This document shows, one piece after another, positions 9,137 through 18,237 of a stretch of 64,000 bases of DNA; the first letter of the stretch is position 1; every line of letters starts with the position of its first letter. The stretch is from Lysinibacillus pakistanensis (lineage in GTDB: Bacteria; Bacillota; Bacilli; Bacillales_A; Planococcaceae), in contig NZ_CP126101.1 in the NCBI RefSeq assembly GCF_030123245.1, positions 1,238,501 to 1,302,500 of the forward strand, written 5' to 3'. The translations under genes were made by a program, and so were the position numbers. A model generated the notes under the pieces. It was not told the DNA's origin, did not search any database, and was given only the letters and a program-made list of their open reading frames with translations.

Positions 9137-10536
9137 TGACGCAAAATAATTTAACGCCAAGACAAATCACTGAGCATCTGGACCGTTATATTGTAGGACA
9201 AAATGAAGCAAAGCGAGCAGTTGCTATTGCCTTACGTAATCGTTATCGCCGCTCGCTGTTAAATGATGACATGAAGGCAGAGGTTATTCCAAAAAATATC
9301 TTAATGATAGGGCCAACAGGTGTCGGAAAAACAGAAATTGCAAGAAGAATTGCAAAGTTAACGAATGCACCATTTGTCAAAGTTGAAGCAACAAAATTTA
9401 CAGAAGTAGGCTATGTTGGACGTGACGTAGAGTCTATGGTACGTGATGTTGTAGAAGCTTCTCATCGACTTGTAAAAGAAGAGATGATGGAGTCTGTGAA
9501 AGAGCAGGCGGAAGAATTAGCGAATGAGGCAATCGTTAAATTATTGGTTCCCTCCTTGCGAAAAAAACAATCGATGCAAAATCCTTTCGAAATGCTGTTT
9601 GGTGGCAAAGATCAGCAGTCAACTGATGAAAACTCATCTGAAGAGACTGAGGTGCGTTCAAAACGTGCACAAATCGCGATTGATTTACGTAATGGTAAAT
9701 TAGAAAACGAGTGGATTACCATTGAAGTAACAGAGCAAAGTCCTTCTATTTTTGATGCATTACAAGGAACGGGTATGGATATGTCTGCTAATAGTGGTAT
9801 GCAAGATATGCTATCTAGCTTGATGCCTAAAAAAACGAAAAAACGCAGAGTCCAAGTGAAGGATGCGCGACGCATTTTAACAATTGAGGAAGCGAACAAA
9901 CTTATAGATGCAGATGAAGTTGCACAAGAAGCCATAGTAAGAGCTGAGCAATCAGGCATTATCTTTATTGATGAGATTGATAAAATTGCTAGTAAAGAAA
10001 GTAACTCTTCTGCGAATGTATCTCGAGAAGGTGTACAGCGTGATATACTGCCAATCGTGGAGGGATCTACAGTTACTACAAAGTATGGCGCTGTGAAAAC
10101 AGACTATATGCTCTTTGTTGCTGCAGGAGCATTCCATATGTCAAAGCCATCCGATTTAATTCCTGAACTACAGGGGCGTTTCCCAATTCGGGTAGAACTT
10201 GAGAAATTAACGAAGCAAGATTTTGTCCGTATTTTGCAAGAGCCAGATCAATCGCTTATTTTGCAGTATAAGGCATTATTAGAAACAGAAGGTGTAGAGA
10301 TTAACTTTACGGAAGATGCTATTGAACGTATTGCTGAAATTGCAACTGAGGTCAATCAAGAAACGGATAATATTGGAGCCCGACGTTTGCATACGATTTT
10401 AGAGCGCTTGCTCGAGGAATTATCGTTTGAGGCATCAGAGATTGCACCTGCGAATATTCCGATCACTGCCGCATATGTTGATCAAAAACTAGCGGGTATA
10501 GTAAAAAACAAAGATTTGTCACAGTTTATATTGTAA
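9136..10536 (+). CDS. hslU: HslU (ClpY) ATPase subunit of the HslVU protease
   Basis: HslU is the AAA+ unfoldase that feeds substrates to HslV. The 466-residue protein shows Walker A GPTGVGKT (residues 59-66), the pore-side motif VGYVGRDVE, Walker B IIFIDEID (275-282) and the sensor-2 arginines in [10 protein letters not shown]. The middle, roughly 135-260, is the less conserved intermediate domain. The C-terminus ends DLSQFIL, the tail that docks into HslV. Translation is coupled to hslV through the shared A of TAATG. Confidence 0.98.
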   Translation: MTQNNLTPRQITEHLDRYIVGQNEAKRAVAIALRNRYRRSLLNDDMKAEVIPKNILMIGPTGVGKTEIARRIAKLTNAPFVKVEATKFTEVGYVGRDVESMVRDVVEASHRLVKEEMMESVKEQAEELANEAIVKLLVPSLRKKQSMQNPFEMLFGGKDQQSTDENSSEETEVRSKRAQIAIDLRNGKLENEWITIEVTEQSPSIFDALQGTGMDMSANSGMQDMLSSLMPKKTKKRRVQVKDARRILTIEEANKLIDADEVAQEAIVRAEQSGIIFIDEIDKIASKESNSSANVSREGVQRDILPIVEGSTVTTKYGAVKTDYMLFVAAGAFHMSKPSDLIPELQGRFPIRVELEKLTKQDFVRILQEPDQSLILQYKALLETEGVEINFTEDAIERIAEIATEVNQETDNIGARRLHTILERLLEELSFEASEIAPANIPITAAYVDQKLAGIVKNKDLSQFIL

Positions 10537-10623
10537 GATAAAGCTGAATAGTACCATTCAGTTGTAAAAACCTTTAGAATAGTAAGAAAATACTCTTTGG
10601 ACCATTTATAGGAGGAACATATA

Positions 10624-11403
10624 ATGAATTTATTAGAAAAAACACGTAAAATTAACTCAATGCTTCAAGCATCTGCTGGTAAACCGGTAAACTTTAAGGA
10701 AATGGCTGACACACTAGGTGATATTATAGATAGCAATGTTTACATTGTGAGCCGTAAAGGAAAGCTTTTAGGCATTTCCATCCATCAGCAAATAGAAAAT
10801 GAGCGAATGAAGAAGATGTTTGAAGAGCGTCAATTCCCTGAAGAGTATACACATAGCTTGTTTACAATTTCAGAAACATCATCAAATCTAGATATAAATA
10901 ATGAGCATACTGCTTTCCCAGTAGAAAATAAAGAGTTATTCCAAAATGCGCTAACAACTATTGTGCCAATCGTTGGTGGTGGAGAACGCCTTGGAACATT
11001 AATTCTTGCACGTTTATCTGCACAATTTGAGGATGATGATTTAATTTTAGCTGAATATGGTGCAACAGTAGTTGGCATGGAAATTTTACGTGAGAAATCA
11101 GAAGAAATTGAAGAAGAAGCTCGTAGTCGAGCAGTTGTACAAATGGCGATTAATTCACTTTCTTACAGTGAGCTAGAAGCCATTGAACACATCTTTGAAG
11201 AACTTGATGGTAACGAAGGGTTACTAGTTGCTTCTAAAATTGCAGACCGAGTAGGAATTACACGTTCAGTGATTGTAAATGCATTACGTAAACTAGAATC
11301 AGCAGGTGTTATCGAATCTCGCTCTCTAGGGATGAAAGGTACTTATATTAAAGTGCTAAATGATAAGTTTCTAAATGCATTAGCAGAAATTAAAATGAAA
11401 TAA
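10624..11403 (+). CDS. codY: Global transcriptional regulator CodY
   Basis: CodY represses or activates many nutrient-limitation genes when bound to GTP and branched-chain amino acids. The 259-residue length matches B. subtilis. The N-terminal GAF-like sensor domain (about 1-155) starts [15 protein letters not shown]. The C-terminal winged helix-turn-helix (about 195-259) contains [20 protein letters not shown]. It lies last in the xerC-hslVU operon, 87 bases after hslU, with a good ribosome-binding site (TAGGAGGA). In B. subtilis CodY represses the fla/che promoter, and the flagellar operon starts next downstream here. Confidence 0.98.
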   Translation: MNLLEKTRKINSMLQASAGKPVNFKEMADTLGDIIDSNVYIVSRKGKLLGISIHQQIENERMKKMFEERQFPEEYTHSLFTISETSSNLDINNEHTAFPVENKELFQNALTTIVPIVGGGERLGTLILARLSAQFEDDDLILAEYGATVVGMEILREKSEEIEEEARSRAVVQMAINSLSYSELEAIEHIFEELDGNEGLLVASKIADRVGITRSVIVNALRKLESAGVIESRSLGMKGTYIKVLNDKFLNALAEIKMK

Positions 11404-11437
11404 GCTAAAATTTCCTTGCGTTTTTTTAGGAACTGTA

Positions 11438-11481
11438 AAAGGTATCTGGAGTAGTTTTCCAGATACCTTTTGAAATTTTAA
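11438..11481 (+). terminator. Terminator after codY
   Basis: A perfect 12-base-pair stem (AAAGGTATCTGG, 11438-11449, and CCAGATACCTTT, 11459-11470) has a 9-base loop. The T-run is short and interrupted (TTTTGAAATTTTA), so termination may be incomplete. Confidence 0.7.
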
Positions 11482-11593
11482 GAAATACTAGTAGCGATGA
11501 TTGCGCACAATACTTCCTTCATCCTCTATAGGTAGCCCAAGATTCTTTCATATCTCAGCAGATAATAAAGGGGACCTTTTCGAGCTAGCTTGG

Positions 11594-11630
11594 AAAAATC
11601 CAAACACAATTGCGCTGGGGCGTAAATAAC
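11594..11630 (+). repeat. Degenerate copy of the dispersed intergenic repeat
   Basis: The stretch reading AAAATCCAAACACAATTGCG then CTGGGGCGTAAAT resembles the core of the repeat seen at 39330-39383 and 49436-49489 (AAAATCCAGACGCAATTACG then CTAAGGCGAAATTGAT). About three quarters of the positions agree. It lacks the CAGGCCTG palindrome, so it looks like an old remnant. Confidence 0.45.
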
Positions 11631-11776
11631 AATTAAATTAATCTTTGTGAAAGGTTTTGCCTTTTAAATGTGGGTAATTTTCGTTTTCCTGACGGGGCAT
11701 CGAGCAAATTAGGAATGTATCCAAAATTGAATGCTGTTTGATATTTTCAAAAGGCAATATATATATCTTCATAACA

Positions 11777-11806
11777 TTGACACTTTTTTGTTACTAATAG
11801 TATAAA
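11777..11806 (+). promoter_or_regulatory. Candidate sigma-A promoter of the fla/che operon
   Basis: TTGACA (11777-11782, full consensus) and TATAAA (11801-11806, 5 of 6) are separated by 18 bases. Transcription would start near 11813, giving a leader of about 380 bases before flgB. No second promoter of similar quality was seen closer to flgB. I found no convincing sigma-D site (TAAA-N15-GCCGATAT) in the gap. Confidence 0.6.
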
Positions 11807-11953
11807 AATAAAGGCTGGTTTTAATTTATTTGTCATATTGCAACTAAGCTGTTTAATCCATTCTATTTAGTGATTGACATAGTAAAAATGGACTTGGAAT
11901 TTGGTTCTAAGTCAATGACGAAAAAGCGAAAAAAAGGAAATATTCAATACTGA

Positions 11954-12051
11954 AACCGTAAACACTGTCGAAATAGTGTAAAATAACTAGAAGTAACTTG
12001 AAACTCTTTGAAGGTAGATGGATCAAGGGGTTCGGGAGTTTTGTTACGGTT
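11954..12051 (+). ncRNA. Candidate structured leader RNA before flgB
   Basis: An outer 8-base-pair stem (AACCGTAA, 11954-11961, with TTACGGTT, 12044-12051) encloses two hairpins. One is ACACT with AGTGT (11962-11966, 11975-11979). The other is longer: AAACTCTTTGAA (12001-12012) with TTCGGGAGTTT (12031-12041), including G-U pairs and one bulge, topped by an 18-base purine-rich loop. A GTAAC/GTTAC pairing next to it (11993-11997, 12043-12047) would compete with the outer stem. It lies in the predicted leader of the flagellar operon. I do not recognise a known riboswitch class. Confidence 0.4.
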
Positions 12052-12191
12052 AACGGCAAGAAAAAATAGGGCGTATCTACTATTAAAAAATGACAAAAGA
12101 CAATAGACACTACGTATCATCTTAATTACAATTGTATTATTGGATAAATTAAGAAATACATAGAATTGAAATAAAAATGAGGTGAATGGTT

Positions 12192-12584
12192 TTGAACTTA
12201 TTTGGAGGAACTATTAGTAGCCTGGAAAACGGACTTTCCTATGCAACTTTAAATCATAAAACAATTGCCAATAATATTGCAAATGTTGATACGCCGAATT
12301 ATAAGGCGAAAAGTGTTAGCTTTAAGGATATGTTAGAAGAAGAAAAACAAATATCAATTTCAGCATATCGTACCGATAGCAGACATTATGATTTTTCGAT
12401 TCATCAATCTACACCTGGTGTGAATAATATTGATGGCCTACGATATCGAAATAATGGTAATGGTGTTGATATGGATGCTGAACAGGCGAAATTAGCAGAA
12501 AATCAAATTTATTATAATGCTTTAATTGACCGTGTTAATGGTAAATTAAATACATTAAATACTGTTATAAAAGGAGGTAAGTAA
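12192..12584 (+). CDS. flgB: Flagellar basal-body rod protein FlgB
   Basis: FlgB is a proximal rod subunit of the flagellar basal body. The product has the rod/hook family N-terminal signature NNIANVDTPNYKAK near residue 30 and a C-terminal helix with NQIYYNALIDRVNGKL. The proposed TTG start gives MNLFGGTISSLENGL, in line with the family's MxLF start. The Shine-Dalgarno AGGTG at 12180-12184 is 7 bases before it, while the ATG at 12186 is only one base away from that site. It is the first gene of the fla/che operon, with flgC 3 bases downstream. Confidence 0.95.
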   Translation: MNLFGGTISSLENGLSYATLNHKTIANNIANVDTPNYKAKSVSFKDMLEEEKQISISAYRTDSRHYDFSIHQSTPGVNNIDGLRYRNNGNGVDMDAEQAKLAENQIYYNALIDRVNGKLNTLNTVIKGGK

Positions 12585-12587
12585 TAA

Positions 12588-13049
12588 ATGTCTATTTTTT
12601 ATGGAATGAATACCACTGCCTCAGCTTTAACAGCACAGCGTTTACGAATGGATGTCATTTCTTCGAATATGGCTAATATGGATTCTACGCGTGCTAGACA
12701 AGTAAATGGAGAGTGGGAGCCCTACCGCCGTAAGTCAGTAACATTTACAGCTCAAGAGGGTCAGTTTTCAAAATTTTTCAATGTTGCTCTAGGCAAAAAC
12801 GCAAAAAGCGGCGTCGGCAACGGCGTAAAAGTAACACAAATAAAAGAAGATAGAGAAACACCTTTCAAACTTGTGTATGATCCAACTCATCCAGATGCAA
12901 ACGCAGATGGCTATGTAAACATGCCAAATGTGGATCCATTAAGGGAAATGGTAGATTTAATGTCAGCTACTCGTTCTTATGAGGCAAACGTAACTGTATT
13001 TAATGCAAATAAATCTATGCTGACAAAGGCTTTAGAGATTGGTAAATAA
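12588..13049 (+). CDS. flgC: Flagellar basal-body rod protein FlgC
   Basis: FlgC is a rod subunit assembled together with FlgB and FliE. The 153-residue protein begins MSIFYGMNTTASALTAQRLR and shows the N-terminal family signature VISSNMANMDST and the C-terminal ANVTVFNANKSMLTKALEIGK helix that forms the axial coiled coil. A strong ribosome-binding site (AAGGAGG) overlaps the end of flgB. Confidence 0.97.
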   Translation: MSIFYGMNTTASALTAQRLRMDVISSNMANMDSTRARQVNGEWEPYRRKSVTFTAQEGQFSKFFNVALGKNAKSGVGNGVKVTQIKEDRETPFKLVYDPTHPDANADGYVNMPNVDPLREMVDLMSATRSYEANVTVFNANKSMLTKALEIGK

Positions 13050-13072
13050 CTAAGAAGAAAGGAAGATACATA

Positions 13073-13378
13073 ATGACAATTTCGTCCGTTTCACTAATGA
13101 CACCAACCCAGGTTGTAAATCAAACAAATAAACTCCAGACGACACCTTATGAAGCACAGCAAAACTTTGCGAACTCTTTAAAAGAAGCAATAGCAAAAGT
13201 GAATGATCAGCAAATTACTTCTGATAATTTTACACAAAAGCTAATTACTGGTGGAGATGTAGAGTTGCATGAGGTGATGATTGCATCACAAAAAGCAAGC
13301 ATTACATTAAATGCAACAATTGAAGTTCGCAATAAGGTGATTGAAGCTTACCAAGAAATAATGCGAATGAGTGTCTAG
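13073..13378 (+). CDS. fliE: Flagellar hook-basal body protein FliE
   Basis: FliE is the adaptor between the MS ring and the rod. The 101-residue length fits the family. The C-terminal half carries the conserved stretch ELHEVMIASQKASITLNATI followed by VRNKVIEAYQEIMRMSV, which is diagnostic. It follows flgC by 23 bases and precedes fliF after a 122-base spacer that contains a hairpin. Confidence 0.96.
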   Translation: MTISSVSLMTPTQVVNQTNKLQTTPYEAQQNFANSLKEAIAKVNDQQITSDNFTQKLITGGDVELHEVMIASQKASITLNATIEVRNKVIEAYQEIMRMSV

Positions 13379-13412
13379 CTTTATCGACTAGTTGAACAGT
13401 TTGATAAAGATT

Positions 13413-13443
13413 ATATCCCCAAAAAGCTTGTTTATGGGGATAT
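13413..13443 (+). other. Intra-operon hairpin between fliE and fliF
   Basis: ATATCCCC (13413-13420) pairs perfectly with GGGGATAT (13436-13443) across a 15-base loop. The following TCACTGTTTTC has only a short T-run. It could be an attenuator, an RNA processing site or a stabilising element separating the FlgBC-FliE segment from fliF; the sequence does not decide this. Confidence 0.45.
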
Positions 13444-13500
13444 CACTGTTTTCGCGAATTATTGATGGTTAGGTTATTCACTATAACCGGAGGATTCATA

Positions 13501-15096
13501 ATGAATGAACGATTGACGAAAATAAAAAACGACACCAGCCAATTTTGGACAAGTCGTAGTAAAAAACAAAAGATTGTAATGATTGGATCCGTCATCGGAG
13601 TAATAGCACTAGCGGCAGTTATTACAATTTTTGCTACAAAGACTACATACGTACCTCTCTACAAAGATTTATCGACAAGAGAAATCGGGCAAGTAAAAGA
13701 AGCGTTGGATTCTCAAGGGGTCAAATATGAAATTGCCCCAGGTGGAACATCGATTTTAGTCCCGGAGGAACAAGTGGATTCCCTATTAGTACAATTAGCT
13801 TCAGAGGGATATCCGCAAACAGGTACAATTGATTATTCATTTGCGAACAGCTCTGGATTTGGTATGACAGATAATGAGTTTAATCTATTGAAAAAGGCAG
13901 CAACTGAAACAGAGATTGCTAAGCTCATTAAAAATCTTGAGGGTGTAAAAGATGCAAAAGTGATGATAAATGTACCTGAAAAGGGAGTATTCTTAAAAGA
14001 AGCTAACTTAGAAGAAGCCACTGCATCTATTGTTTTGAATACTGATCCAGGTTATAAATTTACAGAGCAGCAAATTTCAACAATGTATAATTTAGTAGCA
14101 AAAAGTGTTCCGAACTTAAATACGGATAATATTGTAATTTCCAACCAATTTTCTGAGTACTTTGATTTGAATGCTGCCACTGCTGATGGAGCTTCCACAA
14201 CAACAGCTGAAGGTCAATTACAGGCAAAGAAATTGGTGGAGCGTGATCTTCAGCGTCAAGTGCAAAATATGCTTGGTACACTGATGGGGCAGGATAAAGT
14301 CATTGTTTCTGTAACAACAGACATTGATTTCAAAAAAGAAAATCGTGAAGAAAATCTAGTTTCGCCAGTTGATGAAGAAAATATGGCTGGAATTGCTATT
14401 AGTGCACAGCGCATTACAGAACAATATTCTGGTACTGGAGCTGCAGCCACTGGTACACCTGAAGCAGAAACAACAACAGATAACTTCACAACTTATAATG
14501 AAGGTGCGATGGGGAACGGGGATTATGAACGTACAGAGGAAACGATTAATAATGACGTAAACCGTATCCGTAAAGATATTCAAGAGGCACCTTATAAAAT
14601 TCAAGATATTGGTATCCAAGTAATTGTAGAGCCACCAACAGCGACAGATGCAGCTTCATTACCTGATGGGGTTCGAGAAGATATTGAGAAAATTTTAAGC
14701 ACTATTGTTCGTACAACGATTTCTAAGGATGTTGCAGCAGAGCTTACTCAAGAGCAAATTAATGAAAAAGTGGCTGTTTCAGTACAACCTTTAAATGGGA
14801 AAGCAACAGATGTGGCTGAAGAAACGCCTGTTATTCCATGGTGGGTTTGGGTCATTGGCGGTATCCTATTAGCTGTTATACTATTGCTGGCATTCTTCAT
14901 TATCCGCTCACGTAAACGTGCGAAGGAAGAAGAGGAACTTAGCATCCTAGAAGAACAAGAAGAACTAATGATTGATGATATAAATGAAGAAATTGAAACG
15001 GAAGCTACAATGCGTCGTAAGCAGCTTGAAAAAATGGCAAAAGAAAAGCCAGACGATTTTGCAAAGTTACTGCGTAGTTGGATTGCTGAAGACTAA
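13501..15096 (+). CDS. fliF: Flagellar MS-ring protein FliF
   Basis: FliF builds the membrane-embedded MS ring that carries the rotor and houses the export gate. The 531-residue product has a transmembrane helix at about 26-46, a YscJ-type ring-building domain (YVPLYKDLSTREIGQVKEAL), a low-complexity acidic/threonine-rich stretch near 310-350, a second membrane helix at about 446-471 and a charged cytoplasmic tail that binds FliG. The ATG at 13501 has the ribosome-binding site CGGAGGA at 13489-13495. An upstream in-frame ATG at 13462 lacks one. Confidence 0.97.
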   Translation: MNERLTKIKNDTSQFWTSRSKKQKIVMIGSVIGVIALAAVITIFATKTTYVPLYKDLSTREIGQVKEALDSQGVKYEIAPGGTSILVPEEQVDSLLVQLASEGYPQTGTIDYSFANSSGFGMTDNEFNLLKKAATETEIAKLIKNLEGVKDAKVMINVPEKGVFLKEANLEEATASIVLNTDPGYKFTEQQISTMYNLVAKSVPNLNTDNIVISNQFSEYFDLNAATADGASTTTAEGQLQAKKLVERDLQRQVQNMLGTLMGQDKVIVSVTTDIDFKKENREENLVSPVDEENMAGIAISAQRITEQYSGTGAAATGTPEAETTTDNFTTYNEGAMGNGDYERTEETINNDVNRIRKDIQEAPYKIQDIGIQVIVEPPTATDAASLPDGVREDIEKILSTIVRTTISKDVAAELTQEQINEKVAVSVQPLNGKATDVAEETPVIPWWVWVIGGILLAVILLLAFFIIRSRKRAKEEEELSILEEQEELMIDDINEEIETEATMRRKQLEKMAKEKPDDFAKLLRSWIAED

Positions 15097-15111
15097 CTAA
15101 GAGGTTCGGCT

Positions 15112-16125
15112 GTGTCCAAGAAAGATAAGGAATTAACCGGAAAACAAAAGGCCGCTCTCTTGTTAATTTCGTTGGGGCCTGAGGTTTCAGCTTCTGTCTA
15201 TAAACATTTAACAGAGGAAGAAATTGAACGCTTAACATTAGAAATTTCAAGTGTTAAAAAGGTAGAAGCAAACGTTAAAGAGGAGATTATAGAGGAATTT
15301 CATAATATTGCTCTTGCACAAGACTATATTACACAAGGCGGTATTGGCTATGCAAAAACAGTATTGGAGAAAGCACTTGGTGTTGAACAAGCACAAACAA
15401 TTATTAATCGTCTAACATCTTCATTACAGGTGCGTCCATTTGACTTTGCGCGTAGAGCTGATCCTGCACAAATTTTTAACTTTATCCAAAATGAGCATCC
15501 ACAAACGATTGCCCTTATTCTATCTTATTTAGAAGCAGGGCAAGCTGGTGTGATTCTATCTTCATTACCACAAGAAGTACAGGCTGATATTGCCAAACGT
15601 ATAGCAGTCATGGAATCAACATCGCCAGAAGTTATTAGCGAAATTGAGTCTGTCTTAGAGCGTAAATTATCGTCAACGGTTACACAAGATTACACAGAGA
15701 CTGGCGGTATTGATGCAGTCGTTGAAGTATTAAACGGTGTAGATCGACAAACAGAAAAAACGATTTTGGATGCACTCGAAATTCAAGATCCAGAGCTTGC
15801 AGAGGAAATCAAAAAACGCATGTTTGTATTCGAGGATATTGTTACACTCGACAATCGTTCGATTCAGCGTGTTATTCGTGATTGTGAAAATGAAGACTTA
15901 TTACTATCCATGAAAGTTTCAAGCGAAGAAGTCAAGGATATTATTTTCCGCAATATGTCACAACGTATGGCTGAAACCTTTAAAGAAGAAATGGAAATTA
16001 TGGGACCTGTACGTTTACGTGATGTAGAGGAAGCACAATCTCGAATTGTTGCGGTAATTCGTCGCTTAGAGGATGCTGGTGAGATTATTATTGCACGTGG
16101 TGGAGGAGATGACGTCATTGTCTAG
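15112..16125 (+). CDS. fliG: Flagellar motor switch protein FliG
   Basis: FliG sits on the MS ring and transmits torque from the stator. The 337-residue protein has the FliF-binding N-terminal part (KQKAALLLISLGPEVS), the middle EHPQTIALIL motif that contacts FliM, and the C-terminal torque helix region around DVEEAQSRIVAVIRRLEDAG. The start is GTG, with AGAGG at 15100-15104 seven bases upstream. It overlaps fliH by 8 bases if the preferred fliH start is right. Confidence 0.97.
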   Translation: MSKKDKELTGKQKAALLLISLGPEVSASVYKHLTEEEIERLTLEISSVKKVEANVKEEIIEEFHNIALAQDYITQGGIGYAKTVLEKALGVEQAQTIINRLTSSLQVRPFDFARRADPAQIFNFIQNEHPQTIALILSYLEAGQAGVILSSLPQEVQADIAKRIAVMESTSPEVISEIESVLERKLSSTVTQDYTETGGIDAVVEVLNGVDRQTEKTILDALEIQDPELAEEIKKRMFVFEDIVTLDNRSIQRVIRDCENEDLLLSMKVSSEEVKDIIFRNMSQRMAETFKEEMEIMGPVRLRDVEEAQSRIVAVIRRLEDAGEIIIARGGGDDVIV

Positions 16126-16906
16126 AATCATCCGTTCTATCTATACAGAGTCCAATGGCGATAATGTTAAAACGATAAAAATTCGTGATATGTTTGAAAT
16201 ACCCGAAATTGAAGGGGAAGAAACACCATTACAGAAACAAATTACGATTGAAGAAATTCTTGAAGAGCGAGACCGTATATTAGCAGAGGCGAGAGCCGAA
16301 TTGCAGGCAGAACGTGAAGCTTTTGAACAGGAGAAGCAAATGTTCTTTCAGGAAATTGAGCATCTAAAGCGTAACTGGGAAGAAGAACGTCCTAATCGTG
16401 TGCAAGAGGCTTATGATGAAGGATTTGGTCAGGGGTATGAGGATGGGACGAACAAAGCCAATGAAGCGATGATGCAATCCCTCCAAACGGCCAATGAGGT
16501 TATCATCCATGCAAAGGAAAATGCAAGGAAATATATTGAGGATCAAGAAGAAGTCATATTAGAGCTGGGCTTAACAGCAGCAGAACGAATTATTGATGCA
16601 TCCTTGGAGCGTGAAAATGAACTATTTGTTTCTATCGTTCGCAGAGGACTTAAAGAAGCAAGAGAAATGAAAGAAATAAAAATTTATGTTTCACCAACCT
16701 ATTATGCATTAATTACTGCTAATCGTGATGAATTAGCTGAAATGTTCCCAACTGATGTCCCATTCATGATTTTTGTTAATGAAGATTTAGAACATGAAAC
16801 GGATTGCTTTATTGAAACAAATCATGGCCGAATTGTTGTTAGCATTGATGAGCAATTGAATGAATTAAGATTAAAACTTTATGAAATATTAGAAAGTAAG
16901 GAATGA
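16118..16906 (+). CDS. fliH: Flagellar assembly protein FliH
   Basis: FliH regulates the export ATPase FliI and links it to the C ring. The protein is rich in Glu, Gln and Arg with a long predicted coiled coil (about 45-125: EEILEERDRILAEARAEL and onward). GxxxG-like spacing appears in EGFGQGYEDG, and a V-ATPase-E-like C-terminal domain follows. A TTG at 16118 is preferred because GGAGGAG (16102-16108) is 9 bases away. The ATG at 16109 would be directly adjacent to that site; it would add three residues. Confidence 0.93.
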   Translation: MSRIIRSIYTESNGDNVKTIKIRDMFEIPEIEGEETPLQKQITIEEILEERDRILAEARAELQAEREAFEQEKQMFFQEIEHLKRNWEEERPNRVQEAYDEGFGQGYEDGTNKANEAMMQSLQTANEVIIHAKENARKYIEDQEEVILELGLTAAERIIDASLERENELFVSIVRRGLKEAREMKEIKIYVSPTYYALITANRDELAEMFPTDVPFMIFVNEDLEHETDCFIETNHGRIVVSIDEQLNELRLKLYEILESKE

Positions 16907-16911
16907 TCTAG

Positions 16912-18237
16912 ATGAAAACGGCTCAATTAATCGAACAAATTCCTCATATATCAACCTTTAAAAAGTTTGGTAGAGTTACTCGAGTTGTCGGCTTAATGAT
17001 TGAGTCGCAAGGTCCAGATAGTTCCATTGGTGATGTTTGTAAAATTCATGTGGAAACTTCAAAAAATGGTCATCAAATTATACTAGCAGAGGTGGTTGGT
17101 TTTAAGGATGAAATAGTCATCTTAATGCCTTTTACCTCTCTGCGAGAAATTTCAATTGGATGCTTAGTTGAAGGGACTGGGGCACCACTTGAAGTAAAAG
17201 TAGGACCCGAGCTGATAGGTAAAGTATTAGATTCGATGGGGAATCCTATCGATGGAACAGTGTTACCAAAGGGATTATTATCAGTTCCAACTGAGCAGGA
17301 TCCACCAAATCCTCTGACACGTCCACCGATAAATGAAAGACTTGAAGTGGGCGTAAAGGCAATAGATGGTATGTTAACAGTCGGAAATGGTCAGCGTGTG
17401 GGTATTTTTGCTGGATCAGGCGTGGGGAAAAGTACCTTGCTTGGTATGATTGCTCGAAATACACAAGCTGATTTAAATGTTATTGCACTAATCGGAGAAC
17501 GTGGTCGTGAAGTACGTGAGTTTATAGAACGTGACTTAGGATCTGAAGGGTTAAAACGTTCAATCGTTGTTGCTGCCACATCTGACCAACCCGCACTCAT
17601 GCGTATTAAAGGCGCCTTTACCGCAACGGCTATTGCAGAGTATTTTAGAAACCGTGGTTTGAATGTAATGTTGATGATGGACTCCGTCACTCGTGTTGCG
17701 ATGGCACAGCGTGAGATTGGGCTTGCAACGGGCGAACCACCAGCTCAAAAAGGCTATACGCCATCAGTGTTTGCCATTTTACCTAAACTATTAGAGCGGA
17801 CAGGAACGAATGAAAATGGTTCTATTACAGCCTTCTACACAGTATTAGTAGATGGGGACGATATGAATGAGCCAATTGCAGATACTGTACGAGGAATTTT
17901 AGATGGTCATATTGTTCTTGATCGGAACCTTGCCAATAAAGGTCAATATCCTGCAATCAATGTATTAAAAAGCGTTAGCCGTTTGATGAATCATGTGGCA
18001 GAGCCAGAGCATAAAAAGGCAGCGGAACGATTAAGGGAGCTTTATTATACATATGACAAGTCAGAGGATTTAATCAATATCGGTGCATATAAACGTGGTA
18101 CCTCACAAGAAATAGATGAGGCTATATACTATGAGCCTCTAATTACGGCTTACCTTAAGCAAGGCTATTTAGATAAAGTGACACTTCTTGAAAGTATGAA
18201 TGAGTTAATTACATTATCGAACGGTGGAGGGAAATAA
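16912..18237 (+). CDS. fliI: Flagellum-specific ATPase FliI
   Basis: FliI is the hexameric ATPase that helps deliver substrates to the flagellar type III export gate. The 441-residue protein resembles F1-beta: Walker A GSGVGKST at about residues 168-175, the IGERGREVREFIE segment, Walker B around VMLMMDSVTRVAMAQREIG, and the family signature PPAQKGYTPSVFAILPKLLE. It starts 5 bases after fliH and abuts fliJ without a gap. Confidence 0.98.
   Translation: MKTAQLIEQIPHISTFKKFGRVTRVVGLMIESQGPDSSIGDVCKIHVETSKNGHQIILAEVVGFKDEIVILMPFTSLREISIGCLVEGTGAPLEVKVGPELIGKVLDSMGNPIDGTVLPKGLLSVPTEQDPPNPLTRPPINERLEVGVKAIDGMLTVGNGQRVGIFAGSGVGKSTLLGMIARNTQADLNVIALIGERGREVREFIERDLGSEGLKRSIVVAATSDQPALMRIKGAFTATAIAEYFRNRGLNVMLMMDSVTRVAMAQREIGLATGEPPAQKGYTPSVFAILPKLLERTGTNENGSITAFYTVLVDGDDMNEPIADTVRGILDGHIVLDRNLANKGQYPAINVLKSVSRLMNHVAEPEHKKAAERLRELYYTYDKSEDLINIGAYKRGTSQEIDEAIYYEPLITAYLKQGYLDKVTLLESMNELITLSNGGGK

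Larger units (their letters stand above)
11404..12191 (+). other. Long gene-free region between codY and flgB
   Basis: Nearly 790 bases hold no convincing gene. From left to right I see the codY terminator and a degenerate copy of the dispersed repeat at 11594-11630. A near-consensus sigma-A promoter lies at 11777-11806, then a 9-base-pair hairpin (GACTTGGAA with TTCTAAGTC, 11891-11913) and a multi-stem candidate RNA at 11954-12051. The corresponding gap is much shorter in B. subtilis. The only open frame is a 67-residue minus-strand one with no recognisable features. Confidence 0.7.

Noticed and set aside
11907..12110. 67-codon minus-strand hydrophobic frame in the codY-flgB gap
   Set aside because: AT-rich by-product with no ribosome-binding site and overlapping the folded leader region; not supported as a gene.
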